The notes beneath the pieces are model-generated. The model was not told the origin of the DNA and made no database searches. It saw only the letters and a list, made by a program, of their open reading frames with translations. The position numbers and the translations under genes are program-made. A DNA stretch of 64,000 nucleotides from Gammaproteobacteria bacterium (GTDB lineage: Bacteria > Pseudomonadota > Gammaproteobacteria > GRL18): assembly GCA_016744995.1 (NCBI GenBank), contig JADGDG010000002.1, positions 124,001-188,000 on the forward strand. Direction: 5' to 3'. Every line of letters begins with the position of its first letter. Positions within the stretch are counted from its first letter, which is position 1. Shown piece after piece: positions 1 through 8,219 of the stretch.

Positions 1-1347
1 ATTCAAGACAGAGTTCAACAACACAAGCTTGCACAGTCATTAGCAACACTGCAATTTAAACCGCCTCCGTTAACTGTTGGCACGGTGAACCAATGGTTTT
101 CAGGGCAGCTTATCCAAAGTATAGTCTATCAGGGCACAAAAAATGGAACAGTATCGCTATTAATTAATCAATCTGGGCAATTTAACCCTGGACCTTTGTT
201 AAAATTCACCGAGAAAGCCATTAACACTGGATTAATAAATAATACACAGTCAGTTCAGGTAAAAACAAACCTTAATCTTCAGCCAGGCCAGCAACTATTA
301 CTTCAGGTCACAAAAAATCAATCTGAGGTTTCATTTAACTTAAAACACCCGCCTGGCGAAAGCCATATCATCAGCCAGTTTATTAATCAGCATGCAGCAA
401 AACAACAAGCTCTTCCGGTATTACTTGCGACACTTAAAGAAATAGCCACTCAATCTAATTCAGCTAATACTTTTTTTACTCCAAAATTTAAAAACCAGGT
501 TGACACAGTATTACAACAATTCCCCAATTTATCTCAACTGACATCAGTGACAGCAGTTAAAGATTCAATTCAGAACTCAGGGATATACCTTGAATCTAAA
601 ATACTCAAGTCTAATATTAATAGTAACACACTTATTTCAAGCTCTGACTTAAAGGCGGCCCTATCACAACTGGTCACTTTAATTAAAAAAAATGAAGCCG
701 TATTATTACCTAAATTATTAACCCTGGAAAGCGGCTTATATAAAACCATTTCATCTGAAGGTTTATTAAAATCACAACCTCGCGGCTTAAATTTTTTCTT
801 CGATTTACCCGCAAATGTTTCTCATGCCCAGGTTCAAAAAACAGTACATGATACGAGTCTGTTTCAACTGAATAATCATCATCTGTTGCAAACCAGAATA
901 TTAGACCAATTAGAGGGTGTTTTATCTCGCATTGTAGTCAACCAGCTGCAAACCCGTGAAGGAGGTGAACAATCTTTTTTAAACCTTGAAATTCCTTTTC
1001 GACATAGTGATCAACAGGAAGTTTTGCAACTAAAAATCAGAGAAGGATTCAAACAAAAAGAAGGTCAACAAGGTAATAAAATATGGACAGTTAATCTGGC
1101 ATTTGAGCTAAAAACACTGGGCGGCATTAGAATTTATATCACCCTTGATAAACAGGATCTTGCAATTCAGTTCTGGACTGAGAATAAAGAAGCCCAGCAA
1201 TTATTTCAAAAAAACTTCAGCCTGCTGAATGAACGCTTAATTGAGGCTGATTTTACAATATCTCAACTAGCGGCTTTCCACGGCATCCCGGAAGCAGCGA
1301 AAAAAGAACAGAAACAGAGTCAATTTATTATTGATGAGAGAGTATAA
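1..1347 (+). CDS. fliK: Flagellar hook-length control protein FliK family, 5' end outside window
   Basis: FliK sets hook length and switches the flagellar export apparatus from hook to filament substrates. The frame is open from base 1, so the protein probably begins outside the window; a GTG at 85 is the first start-type codon inside but has no convincing ribosome site. The first 290 residues seen are Gln/Asn/Ser/Thr-rich and poorly conserved, as in FliK ruler regions. The last 130 form a FliK C-terminal type domain (beta-rich run around LNLEIPFRH, then WTVNLAFELKTLGGIRI and an LNERLIEADF helix). It ends 6 bp before a FlhB-like gene, a usual partner. The family is inferred from C-terminal pattern and context, since the flagellar core genes are not visible. 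Confidence 0.75.
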   Translation: MQDRVQQHKLAQSLATLQFKPPPLTVGTVNQWFSGQLIQSIVYQGTKNGTVSLLINQSGQFNPGPLLKFTEKAINTGLINNTQSVQVKTNLNLQPGQQLLLQVTKNQSEVSFNLKHPPGESHIISQFINQHAAKQQALPVLLATLKEIATQSNSANTFFTPKFKNQVDTVLQQFPNLSQLTSVTAVKDSIQNSGIYLESKILKSNINSNTLISSSDLKAALSQLVTLIKKNEAVLLPKLLTLESGLYKTISSEGLLKSQPRGLNFFFDLPANVSHAQVQKTVHDTSLFQLNNHHLLQTRILDQLEGVLSRIVVNQLQTREGGEQSFLNLEIPFRHSDQQEVLQLKIREGFKQKEGQQGNKIWTVNLAFELKTLGGIRIYITLDKQDLAIQFWTENKEAQQLFQKNFSLLNERLIEADFTISQLAAFHGIPEAAKKEQKQSQFIIDERV

Positions 1348-1353
1348 GGTCAT

Positions 1354-1671
1354 ATGGCAGATAAAAAGACTCAAAAAAATGATCAGGATAGTATGCCCTT
1401 TAAACAGGCTATTGCCCTTCATTACGATGAACAGATTTCAAATCCAATTCCTAAAGTCACTGCAACAGGACAAAATGAAGTTGCCCAACAAATAATTGAA
1501 TTAGCAAAGGAGCATGGTATCCCAATCCATGAAGATCCTGATTTAGCCGTATTATTATCACAACTTGAGCTTTACGAAGACATTCCAGAGTCTCTCTACC
1601 GAGCAGTCGCTGAGGTACTTGCCTTTGCCTATATAGTATCAGGAAAAACACCGGACAAATTTCAACTTTGA
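1354..1671 (+). CDS. FlhB C-terminal-domain-like export switch protein
   Basis: A 105-residue cytoplasmic protein matching only the C-terminal switch domain of FlhB/YscU. It has the A(I)ALHYDE strand, an N-P-I-P at residues 30-33 where FlhB has its self-cleaving N-P-T-H, and the I(P/H)EDPDLAVLLSQLEL helix followed by a YRAVAEVLAFAY helix. The membrane part is absent. The cleavage Thr-His is replaced by Ile-Pro, so self-cleavage is not expected. Stand-alone FlhB-tail proteins next to fliK are common in gammaproteobacteria and are thought to act with the flagellar exporter. The start is ATG 6 bp after the preceding stop, with AAGG just upstream. Confidence 0.8.
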   Translation: MADKKTQKNDQDSMPFKQAIALHYDEQISNPIPKVTATGQNEVAQQIIELAKEHGIPIHEDPDLAVLLSQLELYEDIPESLYRAVAEVLAFAYIVSGKTPDKFQL

Positions 1672-1725
1672 ATTAACATTTAATAGACTGATAATTGAAT
1701 ATATTAATTATTTCTCATATTTAAG

Positions 1726-1754
1726 TTGACAACTATTAAACATTGTTTTATTAT
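1726..1754 (+). promoter_or_regulatory. Sigma-70 type promoter upstream of the ynb-like genes
   Basis: A perfect -35 TTGACA (1726-1731) is followed after 17 bases by TATTAT (1749-1754). The expected start near 1761 gives a leader of about 85 nt to the ynbA-like ATG. The leader holds the hairpin at 1773-1803. A palindromic site overlaps the spacer and -10. Confidence 0.55.
1735..1751. promoter_or_regulatory. Palindromic operator-like site, copy 1
   Basis: A 17-bp sequence with core AAACA-T-TGTTT, nearly dyad-symmetric. It lies inside the promoter spacer and overlaps the -10. A second copy with one difference is at 1812-1828, 77 bp away. The position fits repressor binding; the regulator is unknown. 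Confidence 0.45.
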
Positions 1755-1772
1755 TATTGCATACCTTAATTT

Positions 1773-1803
1773 AAAGACGTAATTTAATTTCGTCTTTTTT
1801 ATT
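1773..1803 (+). terminator. Small intrinsic terminator or attenuator before the ynb-like genes
   Basis: A 7-bp stem AAAGACG/CGTCTTT (1773-1779 and 1791-1797) with an 11-nt loop runs into a T-rich tract. It may end the flagellar transcript. It also lies downstream of the promoter at 1726-1754, so it could attenuate the ynb-like transcript. Confidence 0.5.
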
Positions 1804-1811
1804 ACAACATT

Positions 1812-1828
1812 ATTAAACACTGTTTTAT
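1812..1828. promoter_or_regulatory. Palindromic operator-like site, copy 2
   Basis: Differs from the site at 1735-1751 at 1 of 17 positions (core AAACA-C-TGTTT). It ends 17 bp before the ynbA-like ATG. Paired copies on both sides of the leader suggest co-operative binding or a loop. Confidence 0.45.
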
Positions 1829-1845
1829 ATTGAAGAGCAATAATT

Positions 1846-2448
1846 ATGACACTTTATGATATCAAGCCGCAGTTTCAATCTTTTTTACGTCCATTAGTAA
1901 GGAGTCTTGCTGATAAAGGTATCACAGCTAATCAGGTTACCCTGTCTGCGGCAATCGGATCAGTTGCTATTGGTATATTGTTGTTTCTATTCCAAAAACA
2001 ACACACATTATTTCTAATACTCCCCTTCTGGATGTTTATACGCATGGCTCTTAATGCAATAGATGGGATGCTGGCAAATGAGTTTGGTCAAAAAAGTAAG
2101 CTTGGTGCTTATCTTAATGAAATATGTGATGTTATTTCTGATACTGCGCTGTTTATTCCTTTTGCTTTTATAGATCCCTTTCCTCTGTTTGCTGTTCTTC
2201 TGGTTATCTTTCTAGCCTTACTCAGTGAGTTTTCCGGTGTACTGGGAACAGCAATTGGTGCAACACGTCGTTATGACGGCCCAATAGGAAAAAGTGACAG
2301 AGCCCTCATCTTTGGTGCTATAGGTTTATGGTTGGGAGTCACAGGCTCTTTGCCGGGCTGGTTATTCTGGTTGATGCCAATTCTTGCCCTGCTTCTGTCA
2401 ATAACAATTTTTAACCGCATAAAACAGGCTTTAGTCGAAGTTAAATAA
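1846..2448 (+). CDS. ynbA: CDP-alcohol phosphatidyltransferase family protein, YnbA-like
   Basis: A 200-residue integral membrane protein with several hydrophobic helices. Enzymes of this family move a phosphatidyl group from CDP-diacylglycerol to an alcohol. The family motif is present but altered: in N-A-I-D-G-M-L-A-N...G-A-Y-L-N-E-I-C-D the first and third metal aspartates are Asn and the usual Arg is Asn. The start MTLYDIKPQFQS and the run RMALNAIDGMLA closely resemble E. coli YnbA as I remember it, which also has Asn at the two aspartate positions. The next gene's frame overlaps its stop. The alcohol acceptor is unknown and the changed motif means activity cannot be assumed. Confidence 0.75.
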   Translation: MTLYDIKPQFQSFLRPLVRSLADKGITANQVTLSAAIGSVAIGILLFLFQKQHTLFLILPFWMFIRMALNAIDGMLANEFGQKSKLGAYLNEICDVISDTALFIPFAFIDPFPLFAVLLVIFLALLSEFSGVLGTAIGATRRYDGPIGKSDRALIFGAIGLWLGVTGSLPGWLFWLMPILALLLSITIFNRIKQALVEVK

Positions 2449-2480
2449 TGCCCACACAATATAAACAAAGGATCTCTATT

Positions 2481-4319
2481 ATGAATGTAACGGCAACAAT
2501 AATAAATAACAGGTCGAATGATTTGGAGCTGGAAAAAAATTTTGCCCCAGACCTGTTATCCTCAAATAAGGATAAGCTGGATTCAGTTATTAAGCAAAAC
2601 TTCATAACACATGACAACACTGAGCTTTTTTATCGCTATTGGCCAGCAAATGGGAAGCCAAAAGGTGCAATCATTTTATTTCATCGGGGCCATGAACACT
2701 CTGGGCGTCTATCTCACATAGTCGATGAGTTAAATCTGTACAATTACGATTGCTTTGCCTGGGATGCCAGGGGACATGGTCATTCTCCCGGTGAGCGGGG
2801 TTTCAGCCCCAGTATGGCAACATCTGTTCGGGACATCCAGAGTTTCATCAAGCATATCTCCACCCGCTATGGATTTAAAGAACAGGATATGGCCATAATT
2901 GCACAAAGTGTCGGTGCGGTTCTGGTGTCTGCATGGGTTCATGATTATGCCCCTAAAATCCGTTGTATGATATTAGCTGCACCTGCATTTAAGGTCAAAT
3001 TATATATCCCTTTTGCACGAACCGGGATAAAAATCATGCACAAATTGGGTGGTAATTTTTTTGTTAATAGTTACGTAAAAGCAAAATATCTAACACATGA
3101 TCAACAAAGAATTCAATCATTTGAAACTGACCCTCTTATCTCAAGGGCTATATCATCGAATATTCTTTTATCACTCTATGATACAGCTGAGCGAATTATA
3201 AATGATGCCGCTGCCATTACAGTACCCACTCAGTTACTGATTTCTGGTTCAGACTGGGTTGTTCATCATAAGCCGCAACATAGATTTTATGAACTTCTCG
3301 GCAGTTCAGTGAAAGAAAAACATGTCTTTGAGGGTTTTTATCATGATACTTTAGGTGAATCCGGACGCAAACCTGCGATCGACAAAATACGCCAATTTAT
3401 TTTAAAAAATTTTTCTCAACCAGCCTCTATATCTGACCTGAGTAATGCTGATAAAAAAGGTTATACACAGGAAGAATCAAGACAATTAGCAACACCACTA
3501 TCACCTTACTCATTAAATAATCTCTATTGGATATTCACTCGACTGGCTCTTAAGGCTGGCGGATATTTTTCTAAAGGGATCAGACTGGGCCAGGAAACTG
3601 GGTTTGATTCTGGCAGTACCTTAGATTTTGTCTATCGCAACACACCTGAAAGTACATCAGCAATCGGTAAGCTTATAGATGCTAACTATTTAAATTCAGT
3701 TGGCTGGCGTGGTATCAGACAACGTAAAACCAATATTGAAGCACTTCTGCACCAGGCATCCGATACTTTGTGCATTAAAGGCAAACCTGTCAACATCTTA
3801 GATATTGCTTCTGGTCATGGGCGCTATGTATTAGAAGCCATTGAAAAAATGAAAAACAAGGCAGATTCAATTTTATTACGTGATTATAGTGACTTAAGTG
3901 TTCAGCAAGGAAAAGAATTAATTAAAGAAAAAAACTTAAATGACACCACTCATTTTATCAAAGTCAATGCATTTGATGCCTCAACTTACTCCCAACCTGA
4001 GCGGCCTGTCACACTAGGTATTGTTTCAGGCCTCTATGAATTATTTTCAGATAATGATCTCATCAGGCAGTCCTTGCAGGGTTTTTCTTCTGCAATACAA
4101 ACAGGTGGGTATCTTATCTACACTAATCAGCCATGGCACCCACAATTAGAAATGATAGCCCGAACTCTCACCAGTCATCGTAATGGCCAGCCATGGATAA
4201 TGCGTCGTCGAACTCAGACAGAAATGGATCAATTGGTTGAGTCCGCTGGTTTTACTAAAGTTGAACAGCGTATAGATGATGATGGGATCTTTACAGTTTC
4301 ATTGGCAGTGCGGAACTAA
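2481..4319 (+). CDS. ynbC: Alpha/beta hydrolase fused to SAM-dependent methyltransferase, YnbC-like
   Basis: About 612 residues in two halves. Residues 45-320 form an alpha/beta hydrolase of the monoacylglycerol-lipase type, with the FAWDARGHGHSPGERG strand-loop and nucleophile Ser about 143 in A-Q-S-V-G-A (Ala replaces the first Gly of GxSxG). Residues about 390-612 form a class I methyltransferase, with SAM-binding loop ILDIASGHGRY near residue 440. E. coli YnbC has the same hydrolase family, and the neighbours on both sides match YnbA and YnbD. I start at the ATG at 2481, which has AAAGGA 8 bp upstream, rather than the ATG at 2448 that overlaps the ynbA stop. Hydrolysis plus methylation of one lipid is plausible but not shown. 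Confidence 0.75.
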   Translation: MNVTATIINNRSNDLELEKNFAPDLLSSNKDKLDSVIKQNFITHDNTELFYRYWPANGKPKGAIILFHRGHEHSGRLSHIVDELNLYNYDCFAWDARGHGHSPGERGFSPSMATSVRDIQSFIKHISTRYGFKEQDMAIIAQSVGAVLVSAWVHDYAPKIRCMILAAPAFKVKLYIPFARTGIKIMHKLGGNFFVNSYVKAKYLTHDQQRIQSFETDPLISRAISSNILLSLYDTAERIINDAAAITVPTQLLISGSDWVVHHKPQHRFYELLGSSVKEKHVFEGFYHDTLGESGRKPAIDKIRQFILKNFSQPASISDLSNADKKGYTQEESRQLATPLSPYSLNNLYWIFTRLALKAGGYFSKGIRLGQETGFDSGSTLDFVYRNTPESTSAIGKLIDANYLNSVGWRGIRQRKTNIEALLHQASDTLCIKGKPVNILDIASGHGRYVLEAIEKMKNKADSILLRDYSDLSVQQGKELIKEKNLNDTTHFIKVNAFDASTYSQPERPVTLGIVSGLYELFSDNDLIRQSLQGFSSAIQTGGYLIYTNQPWHPQLEMIARTLTSHRNGQPWIMRRRTQTEMDQLVESAGFTKVEQRIDDDGIFTVSLAVRN

Positions 4320-4371
4320 TCAGTGTCTGTTTGTAATTTATTTCTTAAAGGTACTTGTTCTGGTAATTATT

Positions 4372-5763
4372 ATGAATAATTTTATTTCTCAAAGAATTGC
4401 CAGTCGTTCAAATTGGAAACAATCTATTTTATGGCTGCTGTTTCTCGGATCTTTCTTTTTTATCAGTTATAATTTTTCCAATTGGCTGGCATCACAGCAA
4501 GCAGAAGTATCTCATTTGTTTTTTTCCTGGGAGTATTCAATTCCTTTTGTTGCCTGGACTATTATCCCCTATTGGAGTATTGATATTCTATATGTCATCT
4601 CTCTATTTGTCTGCAATACAAAAAAAGAATTAAATATTCATGCAAAAAGACTGTTAACAGCACAAATCATTGCAAGCCTCTGTTTTATCTTATTTCCAAT
4701 GGGTTACACCTTCGAACGACCAGAAACCAGTGGCCTGTACGGCTATTTATTTCAAGCATTGGACGCCTTCGATCAGCCTTTTAACCAGGCTCCCTCATTG
4801 CACATTGCCTTATTAGTTATAATATGGGTTATTTACCTTCAACATTTACCCAAAGTTTTGCACTGGCCCTTTCATTTGTTATGTGTATTAATCGGGATTT
4901 CTGTATTAACCTGCTATCAACACCATTTTATTGATATACCAACTGGTGCACTTTTAGGCTGGTTTTGCATCTGGTTATGGCCGGATAATGGACAGCAAAT
5001 GTTAGTTCAAAGTCCACAAATAAAAGGCAGCAAAGGTAAGCACCATTTAAAAATCGCCTTATATTATTTAACTCCATCTGTAATTCTCAGCATTATAGCA
5101 ATATCACTACATGGCTGGGCTTTATGGCTTTTTTGGCCTGTATTTTCACTATTTATGGTGGCTTCATTTTATGCCTTCATCGGCACTGAAGGTTTTCAAA
5201 AATCTAAAAATGGAAATCTGAGTCTGGCAAGTCGATGGTTATTGTTTCCATATCTTTTTTCTACAACAATTAATTCTGCTTTATGGAGCCTCAGGCTGAA
5301 GATAAATAAGTCATCAAAAACAAAAACCACAAATAATATTATTGATAATTTGTGGCTGGGACATTTCCCTTCCATAAATGAAATCCAGGAGCAAAAATAC
5401 CAGACAGTCATTGATATGACAGCTGAAATGCAAAAACCAACAACAAATAAAAGCAAAGAGCTTAGCTGGCATACTTTAGCCAGTCTGGATTTATTACCAC
5501 CAGAAAAACAAAATTTGTTAAAAGCAGTTGATTTAATTGAATTACATATCAATGCAAAAAAAAATGAAACAATTTTAGTTAGCTGTGCTTTGGGTTACTC
5601 AAGAAGCGTTATAACTGTGGTTATATGGTTGGTTTTAAGCCTGCGGGTCAAAACAATTGAAGGGGCCATTGAACTGGTAAAAAAGAAGCACCCACAAGCT
5701 ATTATAAAAAGGAGTGATTATATTTATTTATCAACTATTATTAACCAGACAAAACAGTCTTAA
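4372..5763 (+). CDS. ynbD: Membrane PAP2 phosphatase fused to dual-specificity phosphatase, YnbD-like
   Basis: About 463 residues with many membrane helices in the first 310. The PAP2-type lipid phosphatase motifs are APSLH (near residue 140) and YQHHFIDIPTG. The cytoplasmic tail carries a cysteine-phosphatase loop C-A-L-G-Y-S-R-S (Cys about 405, Arg about 411, the CX5R motif). PAP2 plus DUSP is the YnbD layout, and WEYSIPF..WTIIPYWSIDILY agrees with it. An open frame extends upstream to 4276, but MNNFISQ at 4372 gives a normal N-terminus before the first helix; its ribosome site is weak. The last 33 bp overlap the convergent tatD. It probably dephosphorylates a lipid or lipid-head phosphate; the substrate is unknown. 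Confidence 0.75.
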   Translation: MNNFISQRIASRSNWKQSILWLLFLGSFFFISYNFSNWLASQQAEVSHLFFSWEYSIPFVAWTIIPYWSIDILYVISLFVCNTKKELNIHAKRLLTAQIIASLCFILFPMGYTFERPETSGLYGYLFQALDAFDQPFNQAPSLHIALLVIIWVIYLQHLPKVLHWPFHLLCVLIGISVLTCYQHHFIDIPTGALLGWFCIWLWPDNGQQMLVQSPQIKGSKGKHHLKIALYYLTPSVILSIIAISLHGWALWLFWPVFSLFMVASFYAFIGTEGFQKSKNGNLSLASRWLLFPYLFSTTINSALWSLRLKINKSSKTKTTNNIIDNLWLGHFPSINEIQEQKYQTVIDMTAEMQKPTTNKSKELSWHTLASLDLLPPEKQNLLKAVDLIELHINAKKNETILVSCALGYSRSVITVVIWLVLSLRVKTIEGAIELVKKKHPQAIIKRSDYIYLSTIINQTKQS

Positions 5764-6552
5764 GTAGTTATCACGGGTAAGTCTGGCGATCGATTCAACG
5801 CTGGTATTACGCAGTTGTGCTAAAAATTCTGCAATGTGTGCTACATAAGCTGGTTGATTCTTCTTACCCCTCATGGGTACTGGAGCCAGGTAAGGTGAGT
5901 CAGTTTCAATGAGTAGTCGGTCATCAGGAACAAATTTAGCCACTTCCTGAATTGATTTAGCATTTTTAAAGGTCACTATGCCTGAAAATGAAATATAAAA
6001 ACCCATTTCAAGTGCTTTCTCAGCAGTTGGTAAATCTTCTACAAAACAATGCATGATCCCGCCAATTTTTTCAGCATGTTCTTCCTGAAGGATCTTTAAG
6101 GTATCATCCCGTGCATCACGGGTATGAATAATCAGTGGTTTTTGGGTTTCAATAGCCGTTCTGATATGAATTCTAAAACGTTCACGCTGCCATTCAAAGT
6201 TTTCATTAAGTGGATCACGACCATCATTCATAAAATAATCAAGACCAGTTTCACCAATAGCAATCACTTTTTTATCTTTAGATAAAGCAGATAGTTGCTC
6301 AATACTGGTTAGAATTTCAGGAGAATGACAGGGATGAAGCCCAACCGAGGCATGTACGTTAGGATAATTTTTTGCAGTTTTTAAAACTCGGGGAAAGCTA
6401 TCCAGATCAACTGATATGCTTAAAATATCGTAGACCTGGTTGTGTTTTGCTAATGCAATGACATTATCCATATTATTATCAAACTCAGCTAAATCCAACA
6501 TATCAAGATGACAATGAGAATCAACAAATTTGAGTGGTGTGTGCATCGACAT
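5731..6552 (-). CDS. tatD: TatD family metal-dependent deoxyribonuclease
   Basis: A 273-residue TIM-barrel hydrolase. It shows the HxH metal site in VDSHCHLDM, GETGLDY (metal Glu), IIHTRDA, a buried His in IMHCF and the terminal METAL-type motif LLIETDSPYLAP. TatD proteins are 3'-5' exonucleases used in DNA repair and nucleotide turnover. The length is normal. It is the last gene of the run tmk-holB-pilZ-tatD, a standard gammaproteobacterial order. The start could be ATG at 6552 or 6546; neither has a strong ribosome site. The 3' end overlaps the convergent ynbD-like gene. Confidence 0.95.
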   Translation of the reverse strand: MSMHTPLKFVDSHCHLDMLDLAEFDNNMDNVIALAKHNQVYDILSISVDLDSFPRVLKTAKNYPNVHASVGLHPCHSPEILTSIEQLSALSKDKKVIAIGETGLDYFMNDGRDPLNENFEWQRERFRIHIRTAIETQKPLIIHTRDARDDTLKILQEEHAEKIGGIMHCFVEDLPTAEKALEMGFYISFSGIVTFKNAKSIQEVAKFVPDDRLLIETDSPYLAPVPMRGKKNQPAYVAHIAEFLAQLRNTSVESIARLTRDNYLRLFCLVNNS

Positions 6553-6626
6553 GAGGTATAACTTCTTTTAGGATGGATTTTAAATGTACAGACTTATGAT
6601 TATTACGATCTTGCGTTTTAATGAGC

Positions 6627-6980
6627 TTACATAGTATGGGTAGGTCGATCGGATTTTAGGGCACCCGCAAGATAAGTTTCAATCTTTTTTTGAGCCTGAC
6701 CGTTATCCTGATCACTAAACTGTACACCCACGCCAGCAGCACGGTTACCCTGCGACCCAAGCGGTGTGATCCAGACAATTTTTCCTGCAACAGGCAGCTT
6801 GTCTTTTTCATCAAGCAGTGTGAGCAGCATAAACACTTCATCACCCAGTTTATATTGCTTATTTGTAGGGATAAATAATCCACCATTAGAAATAAAGGGC
6901 ATATAGGCTGCATAGAGTGCATTTTTGTCTTTAATAGAAAGTGACAAAATACTTTGTCTGGCCTGGCCGGGTCGCATCAT
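6627..6980 (-). CDS. pilZ: Type IV pilus assembly protein PilZ
   Basis: A 117-residue cytoplasmic protein of the PilZ fold, with FISNGGLFIPTN, GDEVFMLLTL, KIVWITP and AAGVGVQFSD in order. It is needed for type IV pilus biogenesis in Pseudomonas. Like the founding PilZ it lacks a clear N-terminal RxxxR, so cyclic-di-GMP binding is doubtful. Its place between holB and tatD is the classic location and supports the specific name over a generic PilZ-domain call. Confidence 0.92.
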   Translation of the reverse strand: MMRPGQARQSILSLSIKDKNALYAAYMPFISNGGLFIPTNKQYKLGDEVFMLLTLLDEKDKLPVAGKIVWITPLGSQGNRAAGVGVQFSDQDNGQAQKKIETYLAGALKSDRPTHTM

Positions 6981-7077
6981 AGTACCGAATACTCTTTCTT
7001 CAAACGGGTTAAACTCAATGAAGCATCTGAAATCACTGGCGCAAATTCAGGTGCGATTCATATTAACATAAAAAAGA

Positions 7078-8208
7078 TTATTTTTTACAATTTTTCCAAT
7101 CAATCAGCAGATTTTCGAAAAGCAGGTTAATGTTAACCGAACCCTGAATTTCATAATATGCTTTATTAATTAAATCAGATAGTTGCAATATTCTTTTTAA
7201 GTATAGTCTATTTGATAATAGTTTCAAGTCATCATAATAATCAATGTTACTTATTGTGTCATGTGCACAGTTATGGGCAAATCTCGCCACATCAGAAACC
7301 ATGGAATCCATCCAGTAAATAACGTCATATGGTGTAAGATAAAGTTGTTTTTTAGCAGTTTTAGTGCGTTTAGCTTTGGTTTGCTTGCCTTTGGCTTGCT
7401 TAAAGAGTGCTTCGGCAATTTTAACTGGATCAGACAACTCATTAATAATTGAAAAAAGGTGCTCAAAAATACTGCGTCTGAATTCCAGCTGTTCTCCTCT
7501 GGACAAATCCAGTGCTAGTAAAGGCGCACCGGAAGACAATGATAAAAGTAACTGAGCATTCTCATTTTCTGGGATCAGGCACTGCTCCAGCCAATGAGTT
7601 GCAACTTGTCTCTCGGGAAGCATCAGATCGATAGTCTGGCATCGGCTTCTGATTGTGGCTAGTAGTGCCTGTTTTTTATTGCTAAGCAAAATAATGATTG
7701 TATCAGCAACTGGCTCTTCCAAAGTTTTTAACAAACTATTGGCTGCATTCAAATTCATTGCTTCAGCAGGCTCAATAATGATTATTTTTTTGCCTCCAAA
7801 CTGACTGCTTAAAACGCTCCATTGAATGAGTGCTCTGATATCATCTACCGGTATCACTTTTTTATCTTCAGGTGTTGTAATATGGTAAAGATCAGGATGA
7901 TTAGCAGAATGAAAAAGTAGACAGGAACGACAAGATAAACAAGGTTCAATTTGTCCCGATTTCAATTCCGGTGACTCACATAACAAAGCTTTAGCCAGAT
8001 AAAAAGCCAGCTGTTTTTTTCCTATACCTGCAATACCAGCTAAAAGTAATGCATGTGGAAAGTTCTGAGCTTCTTGCATCTGTGAAAAATGTTGAGTAAA
8101 GAGTTTATTCCAGACAGAAGCTTGCCATGGAAAAAAAGCACTTTGTATATAAAGGGGTGAAGCTAGTTCATCATCCTTAGTAGAAGGTGTTTTTGCCATA
8201 TTATTCAC
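7078..8208 (-). CDS. holB: DNA polymerase III delta-prime subunit
   Basis: A 376-residue clamp-loader subunit. It has the P-loop LLLAGIAGIGKKQLA, the four-cysteine zinc module (C-E-S...C-L-S-C-R-S-C), and SLLKTLEEPVADTIIILLSN, which carries the conserved TLEEP. It helps load the sliding clamp at the replication fork. It starts 11 bp after tmk. Near residues 275-295 there is a lysine-rich low-complexity stretch (QAKGKQTKAKRTKTAKK) that I do not know from other HolB proteins; it falls before the C-terminal collar domain. A second possible start is the Met at residue 4. Confidence 0.93.
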   Translation of the reverse strand: MNNMAKTPSTKDDELASPLYIQSAFFPWQASVWNKLFTQHFSQMQEAQNFPHALLLAGIAGIGKKQLAFYLAKALLCESPELKSGQIEPCLSCRSCLLFHSANHPDLYHITTPEDKKVIPVDDIRALIQWSVLSSQFGGKKIIIIEPAEAMNLNAANSLLKTLEEPVADTIIILLSNKKQALLATIRSRCQTIDLMLPERQVATHWLEQCLIPENENAQLLLSLSSGAPLLALDLSRGEQLEFRRSIFEHLFSIINELSDPVKIAEALFKQAKGKQTKAKRTKTAKKQLYLTPYDVIYWMDSMVSDVARFAHNCAHDTISNIDYYDDLKLLSNRLYLKRILQLSDLINKAYYEIQGSVNINLLFENLLIDWKNCKK

Positions 8209-8219
8209 TTAACCTGAAG

